From assembly GCA_964405335.1 (NCBI GenBank), contig CAYONP010000115.1:1-16222 (forward strand): 16,222 nucleotides of DNA, in the 5' to 3' direction. Numbering within the stretch: position 1 is the stretch's first letter; each line of letters opens with the position of its first letter. This stretch comes from CAYONP01 sp964405335 (GTDB taxonomy: Bacteria > Armatimonadota > UBA10988). Below the pieces are notes generated by a model. It did no database searches. It saw only the letters and a list, made by a program, of their open reading frames with translations, and had not been told where the DNA came from. This document shows, piece by piece, positions 5,665-13,180 of this stretch. The position numbers were made by a program, and so were the translations under genes.

Positions 5665-7719
5665 TCAGCGCACCGCCGCCAGCCGGTCGGCGTAGGCCGC
5701 GGCCAGCCGCCGGCGCGCCTCGGCCGTGGCCGCATCGGCCCGGCGGGCGGCCAGCTCCTCGAGCGCCTCGCCGGCCAGCAGCGCGGCCATCGCGCGTGGT
5801 TCGGGCTGCCGCGGCTCCTCGGCCAGGCGGCCGAGCAGCAGCACCTCAGCGGCGGACAGGTCTTTGCGCGCCAGCGCGGCCAGCCGTTCGGGACGGGTCA
5901 GGCGCCGGTCGGCCACCGCCGCGGGGCAGGGCTCGGCCAACTCGACCAGGCGCCGCCACAGGCCGCCTGCCGGATCGAGCCGCCGCGCGCCGCCGGCCAG
6001 GGCCAGCTCGAGGTCGACGGTAGCCGGCAGCCGACGCGGCAGTCGGCCCGGCTCGCGCCCGGCATAGACCGCGGCCAGCCAGCGCGGCAGCCCGCCGCCG
6101 ACGGCGTCGGCGACGCGCTCGAGCGGCAGCCGCGCCTCGGGATGCGCCGGCAGCGCCTCGGCCAGCGCGCGGGCGAGCAGCGCTCGCGGCCAGTCGGCGC
6201 GCCGGCCGAGCCAGCCGGTCAGTCGCGAGGCCGCATCGAGCAGCGTGGCACTGCCCTCGGCGTGGCCGAGCCGGACCAGCAGCCGTGCGGCCTCGATGCG
6301 CAGCGGCCAGATCAGCTCGACCGGCGCGGACTCGGCGCGCAGCCGGCGCAGGCAGTCGGTCGCCAGTCGTTCGGTCTCGGCCGGCACCGGCGCCGAGGCG
6401 GCCAGGCGCAGGGCGGCGCCCGCGCGCGCCGGGGCGCGGTCAATCTGCGCGCCATAGTGGCGGGCCAGCTCATAGGCGTTCGGGTCGCCGGCCGCGGCAG
6501 AGCGGAGCAGCAGGTCGAGCACGGCGAGCATCACCGTGTCGTGGTCGTCGGCGTTGCTCCAGCCGCTCTGCGACCAGGTGATGATGCCGCGCCGCGCCGA
6601 CGGGTGCGTGTTGACCGAGCCGGCCAGGATGCGGCAGGTCAGCCGCACCCGCAGCGGTGGCGAGATGGTCGGCTCGGCGGCGAGCGCTCGGAGGATGCAG
6701 CCCGCACCCTCCAGGTCGCGGGCCGGATCGAACGCCAGCGCGGCGCCGTGCAGCAGCGCGGCCTTTCGGCGCGGCGCGGTGCGGGCGAGCTGGTGGTTCA
6801 GCAGCCGGTCGCCGCCGGCGCTGCCTTCGCGCCACGGCAGCGAGCGCGAGCGGAGCATGGTCACCACCGAGTAGGGCAGCCCGGCCAGCCTCGGCCCGAG
6901 CGCCTGACGCAGGCCAGCACCCGACGTCTCGTCGAGTCGCGAGGCGACCTCGGTCAGCCGGCCGAGCAGCGCCGCCTCGACAACCGGTGAGCGCGCGGCC
7001 GGTTGAGCCAAGACCATCTCGGCCACGGCGACGGGCAGTTCGAGGTGGCGGAAGGCGGGCAGCCAGCCGCCGGCGACGAGGCCGCGCAGCCCGCCCGTCC
7101 GGCGCAGCGATTGCCGCAGCTCGGCCAGCCCACCGCGGATGCGCGCGCGGTAGTGATCGCCATGCGAGCGCGCCAGCCAGCCGGGTGCCAGGTCGACCGC
7201 AGGCAGCGCGCGCAGCCATTCGAGCCGCCGGGCGCGCTCCTCGGCGTCGCCCAGTCGGGCGGTGACGGCCAGCTCGATCCAGGTCCGCTCGGCAACGGTG
7301 AACGCGATGGGCGGGCCGTGGTAGAAGCCGGCGGCGAAGCTGGTAGCCGGCGGCTCGCCCGTGCAGAAGGCGATGGCCGCCCGCCGCGCGGCGCTGGGGT
7401 CGTCGTCGCTCGGCCAGTCGGCCCGCGCGGGCCGGCCACGGCGGATCCAGCACAGCCGCTCGGCCTCGAGCTCGGGCGGCTGGTCCCACGGCAGAGCCAA
7501 CAGCCGGCCGAGGTCGAGGCACGCCTGCGCTTCGCCGAGCGGCGACTCGTCGTCGGCGGCGACGGCCTGCTCGAGCAGCAACCGGCCCAGCGCCAGCCAC
7601 GGGCGCGGCGCCAGCAGGTCGGCGCAGACCGCGACGCGCAGCGCCGCCTCGGGGCCGAGCGGGCCGGCCGGCGCGGCCGGGCGATCGAGGTTCTCCAGAT
7701 GCTGTCGCTCGAGCGGCAT
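5665..7719 (-). CDS. large alpha-helical protein of unknown function, 684 aa
   Basis: Residues are dominated by Ala, Leu and Arg in amphipathic helices, for example WLALGRLLLEQAVAADDE (about 41-58) and the terminal ALEELAARRADAATAEARRR. The pattern resembles helical-repeat solenoids of the TPR/HEAT type, but no consensus repeat can be fixed by eye. There is no signal peptide or membrane segment, so it is probably cytoplasmic. A distinctive non-helical patch is FCTGEPPATSFAAGFYHGPP (about 119-138). The ATG at 7719 directly abuts the TAG of the preceding sialidase-like gene with no intervening base, and the ribosome site is weak, so translational coupling is likely. A scaffold or accessory role for its upstream neighbour is a guess. 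Confidence 0.78.
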   Translation of the reverse strand: MPLERQHLENLDRPAAPAGPLGPEAALRVAVCADLLAPRPWLALGRLLLEQAVAADDESPLGEAQACLDLGRLLALPWDQPPELEAERLCWIRRGRPARADWPSDDDPSAARRAAIAFCTGEPPATSFAAGFYHGPPIAFTVAERTWIELAVTARLGDAEERARRLEWLRALPAVDLAPGWLARSHGDHYRARIRGGLAELRQSLRRTGGLRGLVAGGWLPAFRHLELPVAVAEMVLAQPAARSPVVEAALLGRLTEVASRLDETSGAGLRQALGPRLAGLPYSVVTMLRSRSLPWREGSAGGDRLLNHQLARTAPRRKAALLHGAALAFDPARDLEGAGCILRALAAEPTISPPLRVRLTCRILAGSVNTHPSARRGIITWSQSGWSNADDHDTVMLAVLDLLLRSAAAGDPNAYELARHYGAQIDRAPARAGAALRLAASAPVPAETERLATDCLRRLRAESAPVELIWPLRIEAARLLVRLGHAEGSATLLDAASRLTGWLGRRADWPRALLARALAEALPAHPEARLPLERVADAVGGGLPRWLAAVYAGREPGRLPRRLPATVDLELALAGGARRLDPAGGLWRRLVELAEPCPAAVADRRLTRPERLAALARKDLSAAEVLLLGRLAEEPRQPEPRAMAALLAGEALEELAARRADAATAEARRRLAAAYADRLAAVR

Positions 7720-10248
7720 CTACAGCTCGGCCGGCGGCTCGGGCTCGGGCTCGGGCGCGTCGGCCGTCGGCGGTGGCGCGGCCAGCTCCTGCTCCCAGTC
7801 GGCCAGCGTCTCCTCGCTCACCGGCGCCGCCGGCTTTGCCTCGGCCAGCGACTTCAGCGCCGCCAGCTCGGCCTCCAACGCCTCGTCATCGACCGGCGGC
7901 GCGGCCGGCTCAGGCGGCTCCGGCTCAGGTGTGGGTTCCGACTCCGGTGCCGGCTCGGGCTCGACCGCGCAGCTCGGCCGGCGCGCCGGCTGCGAGTCGA
8001 GTTTGAGCGCGTAGCCGGCGGCGAACAGCGCTCCGATCTCCTCCTCGCCGAGCGCCGCTCGGCAGGCGACCTGGCCACCGACCGACCAGAGCTCGCCTCC
8101 GCGCTGGCCGATCAACGCCAGCCAGTGCCGCGCCTCGGCCACGCAGGCCGCCGGCAGCGTGGTGGTGAACAGCTCGCCCGCGGCGCCGCCCGGCTCGCCG
8201 CCGAACACCCGCACCGCCAGGCCCTCCTCGCCGGCGGTGCCGGTGAGCGCGTAGCCGAACCACTCGCTCACCGGGCTCGAAGCGACGACCAGCTCGCGCT
8301 GCGTGCCGTCGCTCCAGGCCACGGCCAGGCGCGGCTCGGCGCCCGGCTCACGGATCAGCAGCAGCGCCGCATAGGGCATATCACGGCGCAGGTCGCAGGC
8401 GGCGCTGCGCTCGCCGAGCGCCGACAGAACCACGGTCCAGGCCTCGTCGCCGCCGGTTACCCGAGCGAAGCCGGCGAGGGTGAACGAGTCGGGCACCGCC
8501 TCGAGCGGCGACCAGAGCGCGGCGCTCTTCGCCCCCGGCAGCAGCCCTCCGGCCCAGGGGTCGAAAAACCGCGCATGGCCGCCGCAGACCAGCGGCCCGT
8601 CGGGCGCCAGGTTCTCCACCGGCGGCGGCTGATCGCCCGGCAGGTTGCGGCTCACCCCCCGCGCGTCGGCCAGAATCCAGGGCTCGCGCAGCGGCGGCGC
8701 GTCACAGACGGCCTCGCCGCAGCTCAGGCGCGGCGGCTCGACGACGGCCACTCGGCCGAGGGCGGCCGCGGGCCGGTCGGCCCGGGGGATGACGCCGGCC
8801 AGCGAAGGATCGCTGACGCAGTGGGTGCGGCAGCGGAGCAGCGACTCGCCGTCGTGGCGCACCTCGACCTCGGTGGGCGAGCAGAGCACCAGGCTCAGGT
8901 CGAGCACGGTACCGCGCTCGACCGGCAGTTCGAGCCGGTGCCGCCGCCCGCCGGCCGAGAGGGCGATCCGCGGTCCTGAGCGCTCGTCGACCAGTTGCAG
9001 GCCGGCGATCAGCACCAGGTCGCAGGTGGCAAAGCCGAGCAGGTCGAGCGCGCCGATCTCCTCGGGCAGCGCGTCGATCCGAACCGTGGCACGGAGCGTG
9101 AGCGGATAGAGCGCGCCGTCGAGGTGGCTGAGCAGCAGGCCGTCCTGGCAGTTGCTCTTGATCCAGGTGCCGTCGGGCTCGACCTCGTCGTGGCCATAGG
9201 CGGTCAGCGCCGGCTCGGCGCACCAGGCGGCAAAGTCGGGCACGCTCCGCACCGCGATGCAGTCGGTGTCGTGGTAGTTCCAGGTCTCGTCGTCGCCGTG
9301 GCGGTCGGCGAACCAGGCGGTGCCGTCGGGCCCGACCGCGCCGGCGGCGTAGCTGTAGGCGTGGCGCGGGTCGAGGTCGCTGGCAATCACCCGCACCAGG
9401 CTGAACCGCGACAGGTCGGGCTCGTCGGCGCGCCAGAGGCAGAGCGTGTTGCGGAAGCCGTGCTCGGCGGTGGCGGTCAGCCGCTCGGGCCAGCCGTTGG
9501 CCAGCAGGTACCAGTCGCCCGCGGCGTCCTGAAACAGCTCCGGCTTGCTCTGGTTGTGTACGCCCTGGACCAGCCCGAGCCAGCGCCAGGCACCGTCCTC
9601 CCAGACGGCGCGGCCGAGCCGCGAGTAGGCCGGGATGCGGAGCAGATTGTACAGCCGGCCGTCGGCGACAAAGAGGTTGCCCTCCAGCGCGCCGCAGGCT
9701 TCGCAGCCGGGGAAGACGGTCCAGGGCACCCGCGACTGGCTCAGCCGCCAGGCGCCCGGCCGGCGCAGGTCGGCGCTCAGGTCGGCGTGAACCGAACCGA
9801 AGCAGTAGCTGCCCCACTGCTTGGTCTGCTGGATTTCGAACGGCACGTGGAGCAGACCGTCGTGGACGGTCCAGGGCGTGCTGCCGGCGTGGAAGTCGGC
9901 GCCGCCGAACAGCTCGATCGGCCCGCGCCACTCCTCGCCGTCGGCGTGCCAGAGGCAGATCGACCGCGGGCGGGTGTTCTGGACCACGCCGAGGACTAGC
10001 CGCAGGCCCTGTTCGGGCAGCTCGATCAGGTGGCTGTGCATCGCGTCGTCAAACGAGGCGATGCGCCGCCAGCGGTCGCCGTCGAGCCGGGCCAGCTCGA
10101 TCCGGTGCTCGCCGCCGAAGCGGTCCCAGAGCAGGATCGGTCCGTCGGGCGTGACGGCCCAGTCGGGATTGGACAGATAGATGGTCGGCGGATCCGGCGA
10201 ACGGGCGACCACGCGACCGTCGACGTGACCGACCAACTGGGCTTTCAT
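7720..10248 (-). CDS. sialidase-like beta-propeller protein with LamG-like modules and acidic Pro-rich tail
   Basis: 842 residues. The N-terminal third (about 1-345) reads as a sialidase/BNR-type propeller: NPDWAVTPDGPILLWDR, HSHLIELPEQGLRLVLG, HNQSKPELFQDAAGDWYLLA and GAVGPDGTAWFADRHGDD. Two beta-rich stretches follow (about 350-545 and 560-745) that resemble concanavalin/LamG-like modules. Residues 761-842 are a low-complexity acidic proline tail with EPEP repeats and one helical segment. There is no signal peptide at the chosen ATG, unusual for such an architecture. GGAG lies 5 nt upstream of that ATG, and extension to 10473 would run into the divergent gene. It heads a likely four-gene operon. 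Catalytic sialidase residues (Asp-box set, Arg triad) are not clearly identifiable, so enzymatic activity is unproven. Confidence 0.72.
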   Translation of the reverse strand: MKAQLVGHVDGRVVARSPDPPTIYLSNPDWAVTPDGPILLWDRFGGEHRIELARLDGDRWRRIASFDDAMHSHLIELPEQGLRLVLGVVQNTRPRSICLWHADGEEWRGPIELFGGADFHAGSTPWTVHDGLLHVPFEIQQTKQWGSYCFGSVHADLSADLRRPGAWRLSQSRVPWTVFPGCEACGALEGNLFVADGRLYNLLRIPAYSRLGRAVWEDGAWRWLGLVQGVHNQSKPELFQDAAGDWYLLANGWPERLTATAEHGFRNTLCLWRADEPDLSRFSLVRVIASDLDPRHAYSYAAGAVGPDGTAWFADRHGDDETWNYHDTDCIAVRSVPDFAAWCAEPALTAYGHDEVEPDGTWIKSNCQDGLLLSHLDGALYPLTLRATVRIDALPEEIGALDLLGFATCDLVLIAGLQLVDERSGPRIALSAGGRRHRLELPVERGTVLDLSLVLCSPTEVEVRHDGESLLRCRTHCVSDPSLAGVIPRADRPAAALGRVAVVEPPRLSCGEAVCDAPPLREPWILADARGVSRNLPGDQPPPVENLAPDGPLVCGGHARFFDPWAGGLLPGAKSAALWSPLEAVPDSFTLAGFARVTGGDEAWTVVLSALGERSAACDLRRDMPYAALLLIREPGAEPRLAVAWSDGTQRELVVASSPVSEWFGYALTGTAGEEGLAVRVFGGEPGGAAGELFTTTLPAACVAEARHWLALIGQRGGELWSVGGQVACRAALGEEEIGALFAAGYALKLDSQPARRPSCAVEPEPAPESEPTPEPEPPEPAAPPVDDEALEAELAALKSLAEAKPAAPVSEETLADWEQELAAPPPTADAPEPEPEPPAEL

Positions 10249-10348
10249 CGCGGCTCCACAGGCTGTCCAACACCGGCGCGGCGGGCCCTGCTCCGCGCGG
10301 CGTTGTTCGCGGCCGGCGCCGGACATCCTGCGGCCGGCCGGCAGGCTC

Positions 10349-10377
10349 TTGCCGCGCCCCGGCCTGCCGACTAGACT
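10349..10377 (+). promoter_or_regulatory. sigma70-type promoter for the TIGR03790-family gene
   Basis: TTGCCG (10349-10354), a 17-bp spacer and TAGACT (10372-10377). Each hexamer matches 4 of 6 consensus positions. The predicted start near 10384 leaves about 10 nt of leader with GGAG (10384-10387) ahead of GTG 10394. The divergent 145-bp region (10249-10393) should also contain the promoter for the minus-strand operon, but I could not place one. Confidence 0.45.
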
Positions 10378-10393
10378 CGCGCCGGAGACCGCC

Positions 10394-11743
10394 GTGCGGG
10401 TCTGGCTGCTGGGCGGGCTGCTGGCCCTGCCCGTGTTCGCCCTCGAGCCGAGTGAGGTGGCCCTGCTGGTCAACCTCGATGAACCCGCGGCGATGCGCGT
10501 GGCCGAGCACTACCGCCAATTGCGCGGCGTGCCGGACGACAACCTGTTCACCATCCACCTCGGCACGGGCGAGACGCTGCCGCGGCTGACCTTCGAAAAC
10601 GAACTGCTGCCGCGCCTGCGGGAGTGGCTTCATGCCCCTGAGCGGAACCGCATCCGCTGCCTGCTGCTGATCTACGGCATGCCGCTGCGCGTGGCCGCGG
10701 TCGAGCCGAGCGAACCGCAGCGCGCCGAGGCGCAGTCGCTGGCCGAGCGGCTCGAGGCCGGCCGGGTCACGTTCGAGGGGCTGCGGCAGCAGGTCCAAGA
10801 GCTGGCCGGCACCGACGCGCGCAACCCGGCTCAGGAGGCCGACCTGGCGCGGCTGCGCGAGGAGCTGGCCGGCCTTGAGCGCGAGCGCGGCGAGCTCGAC
10901 CAGCAGCGGCGCATCCTGCTCGGCGTCGAGACCCAGGCCTCGCTCGACAGCGAGCTGGCGCTGCTCGGCTGGCCCGACTACCCACTCTACCGCTGGGTGC
11001 TCAACCCGCTCCACTTCGCCGTCCCGGGCGAGCTGCGTCGGGGCAGCCCGCCGGTGGCGATGGTTGCCCGGCTCGATGGACCGACGCCCGAGATCGCCAT
11101 GCGGCTGGTCTCCGACGCCGTCACCGCCGAGCGCGACGGCCTGCGCGGCAAGGTCTATCTAGACGCCCGCGGCATGGCCTTCACCAACGGCGACGACCAC
11201 TGGTTCGGCTACAGCGCCTTCGACGAGTCGATTCGCGAACTGGCCGCCCTGCTGCGCGAGAAGACCGACCTCGCGGTGGTGCTCGACGACACCGGCGAGC
11301 TGTTCGCCCCCGGCGCCTGCCCCGAGACGATGCTCTACTGCGGCTGGTACCGCGTCTCGCACTACCTCGACGCGTTCGACTTCGTGCCCGGCGCGGTGGG
11401 CTACCACATCGCCAGCTTCGAGGCGCGCACCCTGCGCGGCGACGCCGACGTGTGGTGCAAGGCGATGCTCGAGGACGGCCTCGCCGCTACCCTCGGCCCG
11501 ACCGACGAGCCCTACCTGCACGCCTTTCCCAAGCCCTACGAGTTCTTCACCACGCTGCTCACCGGTCGGTTGACCATCGTCGAGTGCTACGCGCTGACGG
11601 CGCCGTTGCAGTCGTGGATGATGACGCTCATCGCCGATCCGCTGTACAACCCGTTCGGCGGCCGCGGCCGGCTGAGCGAGACCGACCTGCGCCTCAGCCC
11701 GCGCGGCGCGCCGCACTTGCTGGTGAGCAGGGAGGGTGACTGA
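10394..11743 (+). CDS. TIGR03790-family protein, secreted
   Basis: 449 residues of an uncharacterised family. The signal peptide (1-16, VRVWLLGGLLALPVFA) is followed by family landmarks: MRVAEHYRQLRGVPDDNL (about 34-51), LLIYGMPLRV (91-100), a coiled-coil insert (about 108-175), SLDSELALLGWP (183-194), ARLDGPTPE (225-233), PGAVGYHIASFEARTLRG (332-349), EPYLHAFPKPYEFF (372-385) and IADPLYNPF (413-421). From family knowledge, TIGR03790 members occur sporadically in species that carry an exosortase system. No exosortase or PEP-CTERM tail is visible in this window. The GTG start is chosen for GGAG 6 nt upstream and because it places the signal peptide at the N-terminus. The TTG 45 nt upstream coincides with the predicted -35. 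Biochemical role unknown. Confidence 0.85.
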   Translation: MRVWLLGGLLALPVFALEPSEVALLVNLDEPAAMRVAEHYRQLRGVPDDNLFTIHLGTGETLPRLTFENELLPRLREWLHAPERNRIRCLLLIYGMPLRVAAVEPSEPQRAEAQSLAERLEAGRVTFEGLRQQVQELAGTDARNPAQEADLARLREELAGLERERGELDQQRRILLGVETQASLDSELALLGWPDYPLYRWVLNPLHFAVPGELRRGSPPVAMVARLDGPTPEIAMRLVSDAVTAERDGLRGKVYLDARGMAFTNGDDHWFGYSAFDESIRELAALLREKTDLAVVLDDTGELFAPGACPETMLYCGWYRVSHYLDAFDFVPGAVGYHIASFEARTLRGDADVWCKAMLEDGLAATLGPTDEPYLHAFPKPYEFFTTLLTGRLTIVECYALTAPLQSWMMTLIADPLYNPFGGRGRLSETDLRLSPRGAPHLLVSREGD

Positions 11744-11805
11744 GCCAGCTAGTACGGTGCGAGTCGGGTTCCGTGGCCACGCTCAGCCTGACGACGACGT
11801 GTGTA

Positions 11806-11880
11806 GGGCACAGGCCCCCGAGCCTGCCCGGCAATCGCCGGCGTCGGCGGCCGACGGGCGGCCACGGGGGCCTGCCCCTG
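11806..11880. repeat. intergenic inverted repeat (palindromic unit)
   Basis: The left arm CAGGCCCCCG (11811-11820) pairs with CGGGGGCCTG (11865-11874), and the arms extend imperfectly outward (GGGCA versus CCCC). Within the loop, GTCGG and CCGAC form a smaller stem (about 11843-11855). The element fills most of the 259-bp gap after the TIGR03790 gene and resembles mobile palindromic intergenic units. No gene is evident in 11744-12002. Confidence 0.6.
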
Positions 11881-11942
11881 CCGGCGCCCGCAGTCGCCTG
11901 CCCGCCACACGTGCAGGAGTACACCCGTGCGCGCCCGTGCCA

Positions 11943-11972
11943 TTGACAGATCCCCGCGCTGGGGTACAGAAT
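11943..11972 (+). promoter_or_regulatory. possible promoter for the radical SAM gene
   Basis: A perfect TTGACA (11943-11948) is followed 18 bp later by CAGAAT (11967-11972), or 16 bp later by TACAGA (11965-11970). A/T-rich hexamers are rare in this DNA. The start codon is 30 nt downstream. Prediction only. Confidence 0.42.
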
Positions 11973-12002
11973 CGACAACCGACCCGGCCGACGGCCGGCT
12001 CG

Positions 12003-12935
12003 ATGAGCCCGATGTCCTACAAGGCAGCCCGACTGGCGCAGATGGCGGCGATCAAGGCCCACCACGCGGGGGCCTGCCCCGAGCGCATTGTCTGGCAAAT
12101 CACCCGCGCCTGCGACCTGGCCTGCCGGCCGTGCCGCAGCCAGGTGTTCAACCTGCCGTCGAAGTCGCAGCTGACCACCGAAGAAGGGCTCGACCTGATC
12201 GAAGAGATCCGCCGTCTCGGCCAGCCCGAGCTCGAGCTGACCGGCGGCGATCCGCTGATGCGCGGCGACCTGCTGGCCCTGGTGCAATACGCCACCCGGC
12301 TCGGGCTGACCTGTGGCCTGACCCTCTCGGGCACACCCCGCACCACGCCGCGGATGGTTGGCCTGCTCAAAACCGCCGGTCTGGCCCACCTCACCTTTTG
12401 CCTCGACGGCCCCACCGCCGAGGTGCACAACGGCTATCGGCTCGAGGACGGCAGCTACCAGTGGACCGTCGACGGCATCCGGGTGGCCCAGGGCATCGGC
12501 CTGCCCATCCAGATTGAAACCGCCGTGACCACCGCCACGGTAGCCCACCTGCCCGACATGGCCCAACTCGTCGGTCGGCTCGGGGCGCGGGTCTGGCAGG
12601 TCACCTTCGGCGAGCGGCCCGAGCGTGACCCCGGCGACGACTTCGCCCTCGATGAGCACGCCACGGCGATCGAGCGGCTGGCCGAGCTGAAGGGCACGCT
12701 CAACTACAAGATCCGGATCACCCCGGCGCCCTACTTCGGCGAATCGCGCACCGACCGCGGCTGCGCCTCGCGCTGGCAGCCGTTCGAGCTGTTCATCGGC
12801 GACGACGGCACCATCCGCCGCTGGAACTCCGGCCGGATCCTCGGCTACGTCCGCCGCGATCGGCTCAGCGACGTGGTCCAGCGCGCCGCCAAGCTGGCCG
12901 CCGAGCCGCCGGCCGAGCTCGCCGTCGTCGGCTGA
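12003..12935 (+). CDS. radical SAM protein with cysteine-depleted SPASM-like C-terminus
   Basis: 310 residues. The radical SAM cluster motif is C37-x3-C41-x2-C44 in RACDLACRPCRSQ, with the SAM-binding TGGDP at 80-84 and LTLSGTP at 107-112, all typical of the TIGR04053/NirJ-AhbD-like branch (TRACDLAC and LTGGDPLMR are hallmarks). The C-terminus keeps the SPASM-like end LGYVRRDRLSDVV (280-292), but only one cysteine remains there (C254), so auxiliary iron-sulfur clusters are probably absent. Substrate unknown. No obvious peptide precursor is adjacent. ATG 12003 fits the family start, but its ribosome site is weak and ATG 12012 is an alternative. An in-frame GTG at 11736 would add 89 residues encoded by the palindromic repeat and is rejected. 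Confidence 0.85.
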   Translation: MSPMSYKAARLAQMAAIKAHHAGACPERIVWQITRACDLACRPCRSQVFNLPSKSQLTTEEGLDLIEEIRRLGQPELELTGGDPLMRGDLLALVQYATRLGLTCGLTLSGTPRTTPRMVGLLKTAGLAHLTFCLDGPTAEVHNGYRLEDGSYQWTVDGIRVAQGIGLPIQIETAVTTATVAHLPDMAQLVGRLGARVWQVTFGERPERDPGDDFALDEHATAIERLAELKGTLNYKIRITPAPYFGESRTDRGCASRWQPFELFIGDDGTIRRWNSGRILGYVRRDRLSDVVQRAAKLAAEPPAELAVVG

Positions 12936-13002
12936 ACCGCCTCGGTACGGTCCCTGTCACCGCGCGACAAGGATCGATTTCCCGTCCTTCAGGTCGAGAA
13001 TC

Positions 13003-13035
13003 AGGGAATCCCTATTGACCGGCAGGGGAATCCCT
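13003..13035 (+). promoter_or_regulatory. tandem palindromic operator-like sites
   Basis: The 10-mer GGGAATCCCT occurs at 13004-13013 and again at 13026-13035, offset by 22 bp or about two helical turns. The first, with its preceding A, forms the palindrome AGGGA-A-TCCCT. One site sits just upstream of a predicted -35 and the other lies between -35 and -10, as expected for a repressor binding cooperatively to one DNA face. The regulator is unknown. Confidence 0.45.
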
Positions 13036-13044
13036 CCGTAAGAT
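13015..13044 (+). promoter_or_regulatory. predicted promoter ahead of the 54-nt hairpin
   Basis: TTGACC (13015-13020, 5 of 6 consensus), an 18-bp spacer and TAAGAT (13039-13044, 4 of 6). The predicted start near 13051 is immediately before the hairpin at 13052. Confidence 0.45.
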
Positions 13045-13051
13045 AGACCCC

Positions 13052-13115
13052 GAGCAAGTGGCAACCCCGGAGGTGTTCCCCCTGCGCCTCCACCGCCACT
13101 TGCTCATTTCTTTTC
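13052..13115 (+). ncRNA. structured hairpin with T-rich tail: candidate small RNA or intrinsic terminator
   Basis: GAGCAAGTGGC (13052-13062) is perfectly complementary to GCCACTTGCTC (13095-13105). Inside, GGAGGTGT (13069-13076) pairs with GCGCCTCC (13084-13091) using two G-U pairs and closing a 7-nt loop. The tract ATTTCTTTTC (13106-13115) follows. This is the best intrinsic-terminator-like fold in the window. A promoter-like sequence ends 7 bp before it and another promoter (for ddl) lies after it, so it may be a discrete RNA of about 60 nt. The simpler alternative is a terminator for the radical SAM gene 117 bp upstream. No known RNA family is recognised. Confidence 0.5.
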
Positions 13116-13151
13116 ATCTCCACCGTCGCTCCGGGAGCGCGCCCGGTTGGG

Positions 13152-13160
13152 TGGTATACT
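13152..13160 (+). promoter_or_regulatory. extended -10 promoter for ddl
   Basis: TGG-TATACT (13152-13160) matches the extended -10 form, with 5 of 6 hexamer positions. No -35 consensus is seen; that region instead holds the inverted repeat CCGGG/CCCGG (13131-13135, 13142-13146). The start near 13167 would give a leader of about 14 nt containing GGAG (13171-13174). Confidence 0.55.
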
Positions 13161-13180
13161 CGGCCGTTTTGGAGCTGCCG

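Noticed and set aside
4508..8979. Long plus-strand open frames opposite the GNAT, helical and sialidase-like genes
   Set aside because: Arg/Gly/Gln-rich shadow translations without ribosome sites. The minus-strand frames have coherent domains, strong ribosome sites and tight operon spacing.
10249..10473. Extended start of the sialidase-like gene at 10473
   Set aside because: The extension overlaps the divergent promoter and signal peptide of the TIGR03790 gene. ATG 10248 has GGAG 5 nt upstream.
11736..12002. GTG start at 11736 for the radical SAM gene
   Set aside because: It would add 89 residues encoded by an intergenic palindromic repeat, with no resemblance to radical SAM N-termini. ATG 12003 begins just before the conserved region.
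12957..13064. Minus-strand 35-codon frame ending NRDSLILDLKDGKSILVAR
   Set aside because: The peptide looks protein-like, but the only start is a TTG without a ribosome site and it overlaps the promoter and hairpin structures. It could be a remnant of a gene end; not supportable as a gene.
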